DNA of 64,000 nt from CAZFLM01 sp964519955 (GCA_964519955.1 CAZFLM010000001.1:1-64000), one strand, 5' to 3'. Shown: positions 32,617-41,637, counted from the first letter of the stretch. Notes: generated by a model not told the origin, from the letters alone. A program made the numbers and translations.

Positions 32617-32818
32617 GCAGATCGGATACGAAGCCGCGATCGAGGAACTCGAGCAGATCATCGGCGCGTTGGAGAGCGGCGAGACCGATGTCGACAAGCT
32701 CGCGGAGAAGGTCCACCGCGCCGCGGCGCTCATCGCGCTCTGCAAGGGCAAGCTCCAGAGCGCGGAGAAGGAAGTGGAAGAGGCGCTGCGCGCGCTGAAT
32801 GCCCCGGCGGCGGAGTAG
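32606..32818 (+). CDS. xseB: Exodeoxyribonuclease VII small subunit
   Basis: A 70-residue helical protein, normal length for XseB. YEAAIEELEQIIGALESGETDVDKL is abbreviated here: the conserved core is EELEQIIGALESGE. It wraps the coiled-coil of the large subunit to form the nuclease. Its start lies inside the end of xseA. Confidence 0.95.
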   Translation: MSNEQIGYEAAIEELEQIIGALESGETDVDKLAEKVHRAAALIALCKGKLQSAEKEVEEALRALNAPAAE

Positions 32819-32848
32819 CACGGCCCGGCAGCCTCGGCAACGTCAAGG

Positions 32849-32935
32849 GCCCGGCGGGGCGCGGAGGCCCCACCCTACGCACCGATCGACAGACTGGGAC
32901 CACCCCGTGGGGCGCGTCCTCCGCGGCGCGCCGGG
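32849..32935. repeat. Family E single copy
   Basis: One inverted-repeat unit: CCCGGCGGGGCGCGGAGGCC at the left and GTGGGGCGCGTCCTCCGCGG at the right. It lies between xseB and the GH109-like gene and could fold into a stable hairpin acting as a terminator for xseB. Confidence 0.75.
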
Positions 32936-32959
32936 TCTCTGCACCCTGGAGTAGGCGAC

Positions 32960-34255
32960 ATGCATACGTCGATGACGCGACGGCAACTGCTGCAGGCGAG
33001 CGCAGGCGTGGCGTTGGCCGCGCCGAGGGGGAATGCCATGGACGAGGGCACGGTGCGTATCGGGATGGTCGGCGTCGGCGGGCGCGGCACGGGGCTCCTG
33101 CAGACGCTGCTCCAGATCCCCGGCGTGCGCATCCCGGCCGTGTGCGACATCGTGGAGGACCGCGCCAAGCAGGCTCAGGCGGTCGTCGAGCAGGCCGGCG
33201 GCGCCCGCCCAGAGGCCTACACGCGGGGCGACCACGACTACGAGCGGCTCTGTGCGCGGTCCGATCTGGACGCGGTGGTCTCCGCGACGCCGTGGCAGTG
33301 GCACGCGCCCATCGCCATCGCCTCGATGAAGGCGGGCAAGGTCATCGGCACCGAGGTGCCCGCGTGCCAGACCATCGCCGAGGCCTGGGAGATGGTGAAG
33401 ACCTCGCAGGAGACCGGCGTTCCCTGCATGATGCTGGAGAACGTGAACTACTTCGAGAACGTGCTGGCCGTCCTGCGCATGGTCCGGGAGGGCGTCTATG
33501 GGGACCTGCTGCACGCCGAGGCGGGCTACCAGCACGATTGCCGCTTCCTCGCGTTCACCGAAGACGGCAAGCTCACCTGGCGCGGGGAGCACTGCGCGGC
33601 GCACAACGGCAACCTCTACCCGACGCACCCAATCGGCCCCATCGCCTGGTGGATGGGCATCAACCGCGGGGACCGCTTCACCCACCTGACGAGCATGAGC
33701 ACGTCGTCGCAGTGCCTCCGCGAGTACGCGGCACGCAGGTTCGGCCCCGATCACCCCCTGGCAAAGCGCCGCTACGCCACCGGCGACGTGAACACGACGC
33801 TGCTCCACACCGAGAAGGGCCGCACGGTCACCCTGTACTACACCATCACCACGCCGCGCGCCTACGACCTGATCTTCCGCCTGCAGGGCAGCAAGGGCAT
33901 CTACGAGGGCGGCTACGACCGGACCTACATCGAGGGGGTCTCGCCCGTCGCGGACACGCCGGAGCCGTTCGCCCCGTACCAGGCGAAGTACGCGCACCCG
34001 CTGTGGAAGAGCCTCGAGGAGCAGGCGAAGAAGAACGGGGGCCACGGCGGCTGCGACTACATCGTGATGCACGAGTTCGTGCGGGCGGTGAGGCAGAGGG
34101 CGCCGCTGCCGCAGGACGTGTTCGACGCGGTGACGTGGAGCGCCATCGTCCCGCTGACCATGGAGTCGGTCGCCAAGAACGGCGCGCTGGTCCCCTTCCC
34201 CGACTTCACCCGCGGCGCGTGGAAGACGAACAAGCCGGTCGTCGTCGGGGCGTAG
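32960..34255 (+). CDS. GH109-like Gfo/Idh/MocA protein (alpha-N-acetylgalactosaminidase candidate)
   Basis: A 431-residue exported protein with a Tat-type start (MTRRQLLQASAGVALA). The Rossmann motif is IGMVGVGGRGTGLL. Motifs match the NAD-dependent glycosidase family GH109: NYFENVLAVLRMVREGVYG, LLHAEAGYQHDCRF and GNLYPTHPIGPIAWWM, with the histidine in THPIG region. GH109 enzymes remove terminal alpha-GalNAc through a redox mechanism. It lies between xseAB and an MFS transporter, so a glycan-derived sugar is probably released outside the cell. ATG 32960 is used; ATG 32972 starts nearer the twin-arginine motif. Confidence 0.87.
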   Translation: MHTSMTRRQLLQASAGVALAAPRGNAMDEGTVRIGMVGVGGRGTGLLQTLLQIPGVRIPAVCDIVEDRAKQAQAVVEQAGGARPEAYTRGDHDYERLCARSDLDAVVSATPWQWHAPIAIASMKAGKVIGTEVPACQTIAEAWEMVKTSQETGVPCMMLENVNYFENVLAVLRMVREGVYGDLLHAEAGYQHDCRFLAFTEDGKLTWRGEHCAAHNGNLYPTHPIGPIAWWMGINRGDRFTHLTSMSTSSQCLREYAARRFGPDHPLAKRRYATGDVNTTLLHTEKGRTVTLYYTITTPRAYDLIFRLQGSKGIYEGGYDRTYIEGVSPVADTPEPFAPYQAKYAHPLWKSLEEQAKKNGGHGGCDYIVMHEFVRAVRQRAPLPQDVFDAVTWSAIVPLTMESVAKNGALVPFPDFTRGAWKTNKPVVVGA

Positions 34256-34271
34256 CGGCGACAGGACGAGG

Positions 34272-34666
34272 CCAACGGCCCGGCGGGGTGCGAAGACCAC
34301 GCCCCGCAGTCGCGCCGCCGCCCGGCACCAACCCGTGGGGCGCGACCTCCGCGTCGCGCCGGGAACGTTGGAACAGGCAGGACGCCNNNNNNNNNNNNNN
34401 NNNNNNNNNNNNNNNNNNNNNNNNNNNNNNNNNNNNNNNNNNNNNNNNNNNNNNNNNNNNNNNNNNNNNNNNNNNNNNNNNNNNNNCCCGTCGACACCCG
34501 GCGCCACCCCGTGGGGCGCGACCTCCGCGTCGCGCCGGGAACGTTGGAACAGGCAGGACGCCGGGGCGTAACGCCAACGGCCCGGCGGGGCGCGGAGGCC
34601 CCACCCACACTCCCGTCGACACCCGGCGCCACCCCGTGGGGCGCGACCTCCGCGTCGCGCCGGGAA
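34272..34666. repeat. Family E tandem array, 125-bp unit, interrupted by a scaffold gap
   Basis: Copies are spaced 125 bp (GTGGGGCGCG at 34511 and 34636; 34335 before the gap). The first interval fits the same period if the 100 Ns stand for 49 bases. The gene-free stretch 34256-34678 consists almost entirely of this array. The unit core is related to the 128-bp array at 4109 but differs in spacer text and has GACCTCCGCGTCG in place of GTCCTCCGCGGCG. Confidence 0.82.
34387..34486. other. Scaffold gap of 100 N
   Basis: Exactly 100 undetermined bases inside the 125-bp tandem array. The flanking phase predicts 49 missing bases, or 49 plus whole units. Confidence 0.98.
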
Positions 34667-34678
34667 GCCCTCGCGAGG

Positions 34679-35935
34679 CTACGCCGCCGTCGCGTCCGCC
34701 GCGCTGTCCGCCCCCGTCGCCATGAGCCGCACCACCACCCACGCGCCGATCACCAGCAGCACGGTGTTCAGCGCGAATGGGTAGGTCTTGTTCATCCCGG
34801 AGAGCACGCCCCCGATCCAGCCGAAGGGGGTGGTGCAAGCAAGCACAGCCACGTGGGCCATCGACACGATGCGCGCGCGCTCTGCCGCATCCACGTTGAT
34901 CACGGCCAGGCGCTCGGTCTGCGTCGCGAGCACGGCGTACGCGCAGCTCTCCAGGAGCGTGCTCAGGAGGACCAGGCCGTAGCCGTGCGCCGGCGTGCAG
35001 ATGAGCAGCACCTGGCTCGCGAGGTAGCCGGCCAGCGCCACAAGCATCGGCCGGCCGAACCGGACGCCGCGCAGGCGCGGAACCACGAAGAGTAGGCACA
35101 CCAGCATGATCGCCGAGCGGGCGCAGGGGTAGTAGGCGATGTCGGCCTTCGGGATGCGGATGCGCTCCGTCACGATGATCGCCCAGAATGTGCCCTGAAT
35201 CATCGTCGCGGTGCCCACGATGGCCATCAGCCCGATCGTATAGAGGGTGTGCGGCGTGTCCAGGATGTGCCGGATGACTCCGCGGAACTCGCCGACCAAC
35301 TCGCGGATCGTACGGCCCCGCGTCTCCTCCATCCGCACCCGCCCCTGCCGCGTCTCCGTCACCATCGCGTTCAGGGCGACGAACTTCGTGGTCATCATGA
35401 CGCAGGCGAGCAGGTAGAGCCCGCGCACGGTCGGCACCAGAGTGTAGTGCGCCACCAGGAGGCCGGCCAGAGGCGCGAAGAACGCCGCGAGCTGCCCGGC
35501 GATGTAGACCCATGCGTAGATGTGGACCAGGTCCTCCGGGTCGGTGTCCTCCACGAGCAGGCAGTTCCACGAAATGTCGGGCACGCGGCGGAGGCTGTTG
35601 ACGAGCGCGGCCGCGATGAACCACCAGATGCTCTGCGCGGCCGCCCAGATGAGGCAGGGGATCGACCAGGCGAGGATATCGAAGACGAGAGTGGCCCGCT
35701 TGCGCCCGAGCTTGTCGGTGATGACCCCGGCGATGACGGCCATCGCGACCTGCCCGGCCAGGCCCACGCTGGCGACGAACCCGACCTGCCAGTCCGACAG
35801 ACCGAGCGCGACCATGTAGATGGAGACGAAGGGCGCGTACAGGTTAAACGGGATGCCCCAGAGCGGCTCCAGGTACACCGCCCCACGCGCGTTCCCCCGC
35901 AGGTTGACCAACGTCCCCATCAATGTGTGCCGCAC
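34679..35935 (-). CDS. Major facilitator superfamily transporter
   Basis: About 418 residues from GTG 35935, which has GGGAGCAG in front; TTG 35956 and ATG 35920 are alternatives. Roughly twelve membrane segments are visible. The loop 2-3 motif GVITDKLGRKRA is the standard MFS signature. The transporter is inner-membrane and its cargo is unknown; position beside a GH109-like enzyme suggests a sugar or sugar derivative. Its stop codon is next to the family E array. Confidence 0.9.
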   Translation of the reverse strand: MRHTLMGTLVNLRGNARGAVYLEPLWGIPFNLYAPFVSIYMVALGLSDWQVGFVASVGLAGQVAMAVIAGVITDKLGRKRATLVFDILAWSIPCLIWAAAQSIWWFIAAALVNSLRRVPDISWNCLLVEDTDPEDLVHIYAWVYIAGQLAAFFAPLAGLLVAHYTLVPTVRGLYLLACVMMTTKFVALNAMVTETRQGRVRMEETRGRTIRELVGEFRGVIRHILDTPHTLYTIGLMAIVGTATMIQGTFWAIIVTERIRIPKADIAYYPCARSAIMLVCLLFVVPRLRGVRFGRPMLVALAGYLASQVLLICTPAHGYGLVLLSTLLESCAYAVLATQTERLAVINVDAAERARIVSMAHVAVLACTTPFGWIGGVLSGMNKTYPFALNTVLLVIGAWVVVRLMATGADSAADATAA

Positions 35936-35982
35936 ACCTGCTCCCTCTTCGCGCAACGACGACGGCGAGCCCGGACCCCATC

Positions 35983-36032
35983 AGCCCGCGCAGGCGGGCT
36001 TCGTGCCGTTCGCGAGGCGCGGTTTCAACCGC
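35983..36032. repeat. Family G double hairpin
   Basis: Two adjacent stems: AGCCCGC (35983-35989) with GCGGGCT (35994-36000), four-base loop, then GCGGTT (36019-36024) with AACCGC (36027-36032), two-base loop. They are joined by TCGTGCCGTTCGCGAGGC. From memory, similar double-hairpin repeats are widespread in environmental genomes. Confidence 0.7.
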
Positions 36033-36048
36033 CGGCCCCGATGAACCT

Positions 36049-36098
36049 GGCACCCGGCACCCGATACCCCGTCACCCGGCACCCGGCACGCTGTACCC
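36049..36098. repeat. Family H heptamer array
   Basis: About seven units of GGCACCC variants (GGCACCC, GATACCC, one octamer CGTCACCC, TGTACCC) directly 3' of the GNAT stop codon at 36115. The 7-base period is the same as in family A, but the sequence differs and no inverted partner is seen. Confidence 0.7.
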
Positions 36099-36114
36099 GC
36101 CCCCCGCTCCCATC

Positions 36115-36678
36115 CTACCCCAACGCCAGGCGCCAGATAAGCTCCGCCTCGCCGGGGCACTCCGGGTACGCGTCCGGCCGCGCGCCAATGAGCGTGCAGC
36201 CCATCGCGGCGTAGAAGCGGCACGCCGGCACGTTGATGTCCTGCGTCTCGATGAGCATCTCGCGGCAGCCCCGCTCCCGCGCCCAGCCGGCCGCCGCCTC
36301 GAACAGCGCCCGCCCGACGCCCTGCCCACGCACGTCGGGCGCTACGCGCAGGTCCCATAGCACCGCGCGCCCCGCTGTGGCGCCGAGCTCGGGAGTGTCC
36401 ACCACGACGGCCGCACCGCCCACGAGCCGGCCGTCCTCGCCGCGAGCCCGCGCCATGCCCCAACCGCCAATGCCCCACTTGCTCGGCCAGTCGATAGGCG
36501 AGCCACCGGGGATCGCGTCGTAGTCCTTGATGAACGCCGGCGAGACAGCCTCCTCGACGAGGAGCGGCCCGCCGGCGTCGGCCTCGATGCGAAGCCGCGA
36601 GCGCACCTCGAACGCGATGGGTACGCCCTGGTACTCGTTTGGATCGGTCGGCGGCCCGACGTCGAGCCTGACTACCAT
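36115..36678 (-). CDS. GNAT family N-acetyltransferase
   Basis: A 187-residue cytoplasmic protein with ATG 36678 behind GGAGAGG. The acetyl-CoA loop is VAPDVRGQGVGRALFEAA near residue 115, and RGCREMLIETQDINVPACRF with YAAMGCTLIGA completes the fold, as in acetyltransferases of the antibiotic- or amine-modifying type. The N-terminal 80 residues show a GGSPIDWPSKWGIGGWG segment. Its relation to known substrates is unclear. It is divergent from the receiver-like gene across 90 bases. Confidence 0.9.
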   Translation of the reverse strand: MVVRLDVGPPTDPNEYQGVPIAFEVRSRLRIEADAGGPLLVEEAVSPAFIKDYDAIPGGSPIDWPSKWGIGGWGMARARGEDGRLVGGAAVVVDTPELGATAGRAVLWDLRVAPDVRGQGVGRALFEAAAGWARERGCREMLIETQDINVPACRFYAAMGCTLIGARPDAYPECPGEAELIWRLALG

Positions 36679-36768
36679 CGTCCTCTCCGCGCGTGCCGGT
36701 GCATTCGCTCCATCGTAGCAGGATTCGCGGCGGATGCATCGAACGGCGAGCCGGGAGAAGACACCGCG

Positions 36769-36999
36769 ATGGCCAAGTCGGTACTCGTCCTGGAGCCCGA
36801 TCGTGCGATCCGCCGCTTGGTCGAGGTGAACCTGGCGCGCCAAGGATATCGCGTCCGCCTGGCGTGGACAGCCCAGGAGGCGTTCTGGCTCATCGCCGAG
36901 GAGCGCCCCGACCTGATCGTGACGGACGCCGAAGGGGCCGAAGCTCTGGCAGAGGATCCACTCGCGCAGGGCATCCCGATTGTCAGGAGCACGGGCTGA
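36769..36999 (+). CDS. Truncated response-regulator receiver domain protein
   Basis: A 76-residue protein; ATG 36769 has GGGAG eleven bases upstream. It follows a receiver domain from beta1 (SVLVLEPDRAIRRLVEVNLA) through RPDLIVTD, whose Asp is the likely phosphorylation site, to beta4 IPIVRSTG, and then stops. A normal receiver needs about 120 residues, so beta5 with its conserved lysine and helix 5 are missing. Only one of the usual acidic pair is present near residue 10. It may be a decayed remnant or a minimal binding partner. No kinase is nearby. Confidence 0.72.
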   Translation: MAKSVLVLEPDRAIRRLVEVNLARQGYRVRLAWTAQEAFWLIAEERPDLIVTDAEGAEALAEDPLAQGIPIVRSTG

Positions 37000-37004
37000 G
37001 GCGC

Positions 37005-37023
37005 GCGGCCCGCTGCAGGCCGC
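37005..37023. terminator. Short hairpin between convergent genes
   Basis: GCGGCC (37005-37010) pairs with GGCCGC (37018-37023) around a seven-base loop, between the stop codons at 36999 and 37024. It is weak but well placed for bidirectional termination. Confidence 0.45.
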
Positions 37024-39687
37024 TCACTTGCTGGCGGACACCATCCACTGAACGGTGACTGCGCCTGTGTGCTCCCGCTGCGGAAACGCGGTCAGCCGGA
37101 GCGCCTTGCCATCGGACGCCAGGCCGGGCCCCTCGATCACGCGTATGGCCAGGGCGTCGCCGCGCGGCTCGGTCGAGGCCACCGTGAACGGATAGACCCA
37201 GCCATCCGCAGTCACGACGCGGACCACCGATCCTGGCGCGGGCGCGCCATCTGCCGGTCCGCTGACGACCAGTGCGCCATCTGCCACGCCCACCAGGTCC
37301 CGCTTCTGCGGCGCGGGCGCCTCCAGCCTGAGATCGCCACAGGTCCACGCGCCGCCCAGCGCGTAGGCATGCTCGACCTGGTCTCCGGCCAGCGTGAGAA
37401 CGCCTACCGCGCCCGAGAACGTGGCCCGGCCCTTGTCCATCGGGAGCGCGACCGGCTGGGCCGCGCCAACTACCACGAGGTCCGTCCGCGCACCGCGCCG
37501 TATCCTGAGGGCGAGCGTGGCGCCAGGCACGGCGAGGCGCTGCACCGACGTAAGGAACGGAGCGTTCGCATATGGCTCCAGGACCGCCCCGAACACGCTC
37601 TTGCCGCCGGCCGCCTGATGTCTCAGCGCCACGAAGGGCCGCGTGAACTGGTCCAGCTTGGCGTCGTCCTCCTTGGCCTGCCGGATGGACGGGTCCTCAC
37701 CCACGATGGTCTGGCTGCCGGCCTCCGGGAGGAGGGTCACGCGAAGCGCCGGGCCGGCGCCGTCCGGACTTGCGAACCTCACCGCGAGCGGCGCCCCGGC
37801 CGGCACGTCCGCCGCACGCAGGTTCCGCAGGAAGCCGTACGCATAGCCCGGCTGCACCAGCGCCGCGTTGTCGCTCTCGTTAGCCGGCGAACGCCAGGAG
37901 AGACTCGGCGGCATGAGCGAGGAGAGCGGCTGCAGGTCCGATGCGACGATGACCGACGCCGGTTCGGACGCGTCGCCATGCAGGAAGTAGTCATGCGTGC
38001 TCCCGCCACCGACCTCGAAGGCATCGACCGCGTACCGGCTCCCGTCGCCGGCATCGATCGCCACGAGCGTGCGCCGGTAGGTGTCGGCCACGCCCGAGTA
38101 TGCCCGAGTACCATCGGCGCTCACCACCTGCACCCGCGGGTCCGCCGTGTCGTAGAACAGCAGACGCCCGTCGGTCGGCGCATCGCGCTTGGCGAGCCGC
38201 TGGCCCTTCTGGTCGATAACGACGGTGTTGTGCGAGGCAGTTGCCTCCGTCCACGAACGGTACCTGGTGTGCGTGTAGCCGAGGTCCGAGAGCTGCTCGC
38301 GCCCGTTCGCATACACGATGATGCCCAGCAGGTCCTCGTGGTCGTGGCCATAGCCGCCAGCCCAGCGCAGGTGGAACTGGGTCTGCGCCGCGCCGGCTCC
38401 GCCTCCCAGGCAGGCATGCCCCAGGGCCGGGAGCAGGTAGGGCTTCGTCTCCTTCGTGGGCTCGTGCTTGCTGGTCGGCCACGTGTCGTTGATCGGCAGC
38501 GACCGACCGTCCGGCAGCCGCATCAGGTCCAGAATCGCCCGCGACTTCGCCAACTCCGGCAGCGTGATGTCGCCCGAGAACGGCGGCGCATCGGGCGGGT
38601 CCTGCGCGTCGTGGTAGCCCGCCGGGTCCTTGAAGCCGCGCATCGCGTCGACGACCCGCTCGAGCCCGCCGACCGTCTGCGCGGCGTAGTCGGGGGACGC
38701 CTCCGGCCAGGTGCCGTCATAGAAGAACCGCGCGTCGACGAAGCGGAGGAGGCGGCGCGCCACCTCGTGGATGTACCGAGGCTCCCCGAGCACGCGCCCG
38801 GCGAGCACCAGCGTTCGCCAGCAGCTCGGGCTCATGTTCGTGTAGTCGTCCTCGTCAGCCAGGACCTCTTCCGCAGCGTTCCGCAGCAGGTCGCGCTCGA
38901 TGCGCTCGGATGCGTCATACCCGCGCTCGCGTCCGATGTCCGCCAAGACGCCGCTGCCGCGCACCCGATCGTACGCCTCGACGAGTTCGATGGGGATGTC
39001 CATGTACGCCCACCACGTCCAGCGGGCCGTGCGGTAGTTCGTGCCGCGCTTCGCTGCCGGAACGTCGCCGCTATACAGCTCTTGCGGTCGGTTGGGGTAG
39101 TCGTGGTGATAGCCCCAACCGGGGAACACCTCGGCAAAGCGCACGAGCAGCAGGCCCGCCCTGCGAGCATACGTGCGGTCGCCGGTCGCCGAGTAGAGCT
39201 GCGCCAGGTCCCGCGCGCGGTCGGCCAGATACTGGGTGACGAGGTCGTCGCGCCGGGCCGCGAAGTAGCAGCGGTTGCCCTTCGCGTCCGCCCAGTAGGG
39301 ATAGCGCTGCTCCTGGCCGAGCGGGTTGGTGACGGTAGCGGCGGCGTCCATCGGATACTTGTCGCTCGGGTACCGCTGCCCGCAGAAGCGGCAGTAGACC
39401 TCGTCCGGGCGCTCGGGGTTCCAGGCGAGCTGGTTCTGCTGCGTCCCGGACTTGCAGTTCGCGCAGCCCACGAAGTGCAGACCGGACTGCGTCGGCACGA
39501 GCGCCAACAGCTTGTCCTCCGGCAACGCGCGCACGCACTCCGTCGCGGCCATCAGCGCAGGCACGCGGGTCTTCGGCATCGCCGCAGTGAACACCGCGTC
39601 GGGCGCCGCCGAAGCCATGCGTGCCCCCAAGACCAGCACAGCCGATGCCATCGCGGCCACAGCGGGCCGTCGCCAGGTCCAGTCCAT
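37024..39687 (-). CDS. Secreted heparinase II/III family polysaccharide lyase-like protein
   Basis: An 887-residue exported protein; ATG 39687 follows GGGAGG. The signal peptide is residues 1-27. Near 75-100 two cysteine pairs (CANC, CRFC) form a probable zinc finger-like knuckle. The alpha/alpha toroid runs from about 120 to 450 (NYRTARWTWWAYMDIPIELVEAYD). The heparinase II/III beta domain starts with WAGGYGHDHEDLLGIIVYANG and ATASHNTVVIDQKGQ, in the position of the catalytic His/Tyr region. Such enzymes cleave uronic-acid polymers such as heparinoids or alginate-like glycans. A ligand-binding beta domain ends the protein. Confidence 0.9.
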   Translation of the reverse strand: MDWTWRRPAVAAMASAVLVLGARMASAAPDAVFTAAMPKTRVPALMAATECVRALPEDKLLALVPTQSGLHFVGCANCKSGTQQNQLAWNPERPDEVYCRFCGQRYPSDKYPMDAAATVTNPLGQEQRYPYWADAKGNRCYFAARRDDLVTQYLADRARDLAQLYSATGDRTYARRAGLLLVRFAEVFPGWGYHHDYPNRPQELYSGDVPAAKRGTNYRTARWTWWAYMDIPIELVEAYDRVRGSGVLADIGRERGYDASERIERDLLRNAAEEVLADEDDYTNMSPSCWRTLVLAGRVLGEPRYIHEVARRLLRFVDARFFYDGTWPEASPDYAAQTVGGLERVVDAMRGFKDPAGYHDAQDPPDAPPFSGDITLPELAKSRAILDLMRLPDGRSLPINDTWPTSKHEPTKETKPYLLPALGHACLGGGAGAAQTQFHLRWAGGYGHDHEDLLGIIVYANGREQLSDLGYTHTRYRSWTEATASHNTVVIDQKGQRLAKRDAPTDGRLLFYDTADPRVQVVSADGTRAYSGVADTYRRTLVAIDAGDGSRYAVDAFEVGGGSTHDYFLHGDASEPASVIVASDLQPLSSLMPPSLSWRSPANESDNAALVQPGYAYGFLRNLRAADVPAGAPLAVRFASPDGAGPALRVTLLPEAGSQTIVGEDPSIRQAKEDDAKLDQFTRPFVALRHQAAGGKSVFGAVLEPYANAPFLTSVQRLAVPGATLALRIRRGARTDLVVVGAAQPVALPMDKGRATFSGAVGVLTLAGDQVEHAYALGGAWTCGDLRLEAPAPQKRDLVGVADGALVVSGPADGAPAPGSVVRVVTADGWVYPFTVASTEPRGDALAIRVIEGPGLASDGKALRLTAFPQREHTGAVTVQWMVSASK

Positions 39688-39914
39688 AGGGTGCCTCCCA
39701 CGAGCTTCAGATCAGGGCTCGCGTCTGCCCTCACTCCCTCTTGTTACGCAGCGGAGCCGGGCGACAGCGTCCACTGCCGCTCCACACGCCCTCCGGGATC
39801 GGCCCGGCTTGACGCCAGCCGCGCATTGTGTCACCATGCTGGCTGCGCGGCCGCGCGCCGCAGAGACTGCACACCACTGTCGGCCAGCGATGGCCGCATC
39901 CTCCGGAGGGGAAC

Positions 39915-40943
39915 GTGTTGATCCGAATCCTGCCCATGGCCCTGTGCCTGCTCGCCTACTCGGGCCTCGCCCCGTGCGCCAAGGCGCAAACCGCGGCCAA
40001 GCCCGCGCTGCGCTTCGCGTCGAACGGCCAGTTCAAGATCGCTCAGTTCACCGACATCCACAACAGCGGCACGATGGACAGGCGCACGGCCGCCGCGATG
40101 GGCAAGGTGCTGGACGCCGAGAAGCCCGATCTCGTCATCCTCACCGGCGACAACGTGGCCACGGGAGGCTGCGCCAGCGAGGCCGAGCTGCGCGAGGGCA
40201 TCCGCCTGCTCAGCGTCCCGATGGAGACCCGCAAGATCCCGTGGGCCGTCGTCTTCGGCAACCACGACACGGACGGGCTCTCCAAGATCGGCGTCAGCAA
40301 GGCGCAGATGTACGAGATGTATCGCGCCTACCCGCACAACGTGAACCCACAGACCGCGCCGAACACGTATGGCGTGGGCAACGCGCTGCTGCAGGTTGCC
40401 GGATCGAGGGACAGCAAGCCCGTGTTCGGCGTCTGGCTCATCGACTCGAACGCCTACGCCAAGGGCAAGTTCGGCGACCAGGAGCTGGACACGTACGACT
40501 GGATCCACGCCGACCAGGTGGCATGGTACGTCCAAACCTCGAAGAAGGTCGAGGCGGAACTGGGGAAGAAGCTGCCCGGGCTCATGTACTTCCACATCTG
40601 CCTGCCCGAGTACGCCCAGATCGTGGCGTCGAAGAAGTACACCGGTGAGCGCAACGAAGACGAGTGCCCGTCCAGCGTGAATGGCGGGATGTTCGCCGCC
40701 CTCGTCGAGCGACGAGACGTTCTGGGCGTCTACGTCGGCCACGACCATACGAACACGTACGAAGGCACGCTCTACGGCATCCGCCTCGGCTACGGCGGCA
40801 GCATCGGCTGGGCGACCTACGGCATCAAGAGCGACAACGAGACCGAGAAGAACCGCATCCGCGGCTCCCGCATCTTCACGATAGGCGAGAGCACGCCCAC
40901 CAAGTACGACACGCGCTACGTGTACGTCAACAAGCTGCCGTAG
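39915..40943 (+). CDS. Secreted calcineurin-like metallophosphoesterase
   Basis: A 342-residue protein from GTG 39915 with GGAGG five bases upstream; a signal peptide follows (RILPMALCLLAYSGLAPCAKA). All five metallophosphoesterase motifs are present: FTDIHNSG, LTGDN, FGNHD, MYFHICLPEY and GVYVGHDHTN. This matches the exported purple-acid-phosphatase-like/ICC-type family that hydrolyses phosphomonoesters. It is divergent from the heparinase gene and followed 24 bases later by a small hypothetical gene, which may be co-transcribed. Confidence 0.93.
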   Translation: MLIRILPMALCLLAYSGLAPCAKAQTAAKPALRFASNGQFKIAQFTDIHNSGTMDRRTAAAMGKVLDAEKPDLVILTGDNVATGGCASEAELREGIRLLSVPMETRKIPWAVVFGNHDTDGLSKIGVSKAQMYEMYRAYPHNVNPQTAPNTYGVGNALLQVAGSRDSKPVFGVWLIDSNAYAKGKFGDQELDTYDWIHADQVAWYVQTSKKVEAELGKKLPGLMYFHICLPEYAQIVASKKYTGERNEDECPSSVNGGMFAALVERRDVLGVYVGHDHTNTYEGTLYGIRLGYGGSIGWATYGIKSDNETEKNRIRGSRIFTIGESTPTKYDTRYVYVNKLP

Positions 40944-40967
40944 TCGGCGGGGTAACGGAGCCGACCC

Positions 40968-41540
40968 ATGGTGAACGAACTCGCGGAGGAGTGGTGCCGT
41001 CTTAGCGACGAGGCAAAGGCGATCATCCGCAAGGGAAGCGGCGCGGAGTCGCCCCGGTTCCGTCTCTTCGTGTGGCCGGCCTTCTGGAACCGGCTCGGAT
41101 GGGAAGTCTGGCGCAACAACCGGGACGGGCCTACGGGCACGGCCGTCCTAACCACGTGGCGGGTCGACATCGACGGGCCGAAGTTCAGGTCACCCGTGGA
41201 GCGCTTGCGCTATCCCCGCCCGATGCGGCCCACGATCGAGGTGACCCGCATCACCATCGACGGGGACTGGCTCCAGTCGCGCATCGAGACGCTGCGGGCA
41301 CTCAGCATCGCCGCCATGCCTCTGCACGACACTATAGGCCTCGACGGCGTGACATACGAGCTTCACTTCAACGCCGGGTTCTTCCACGGTCGTTACGAGT
41401 GGTTCGTCCACCCGTCGGGGGGTTGGGAGCCCCTCGGCGAGTGGATGGACGAGACCCTGGAGGGCCTTGAGCTGATGACGGCCCGCCAGCGGACTACTCA
41501 ACCAGCAGGGACATCCCGAAGCGACGATAGCACGATGTAG
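40968..41540 (+). CDS. Hypothetical protein, cytoplasmic
   Basis: A 190-residue protein from ATG 40968 with GGAG eight bases upstream. It has no signal peptide. FRLFVWPAFWNRLGWEVW, IEVTRITIDGDWLQSRIETLRAL and FFHGRYEWFVHPSGGWEPL suggest an alpha/beta protein of about the size of immunity or phage-tail-associated proteins. I cannot assign a family. It follows the metallophosphoesterase gene after 24 bases. Confidence 0.78.
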   Translation: MVNELAEEWCRLSDEAKAIIRKGSGAESPRFRLFVWPAFWNRLGWEVWRNNRDGPTGTAVLTTWRVDIDGPKFRSPVERLRYPRPMRPTIEVTRITIDGDWLQSRIETLRALSIAAMPLHDTIGLDGVTYELHFNAGFFHGRYEWFVHPSGGWEPLGEWMDETLEGLELMTARQRTTQPAGTSRSDDSTM

Positions 41541-41637
41541 GGCGCTCTGGCCCACGATCGCTCGATCGACGCTGCTCGGGAACGCTCGAATCCACGGGGA
41601 TAGTGAGCAGCGACATCCGGCACCAAAGGAACAAGCC

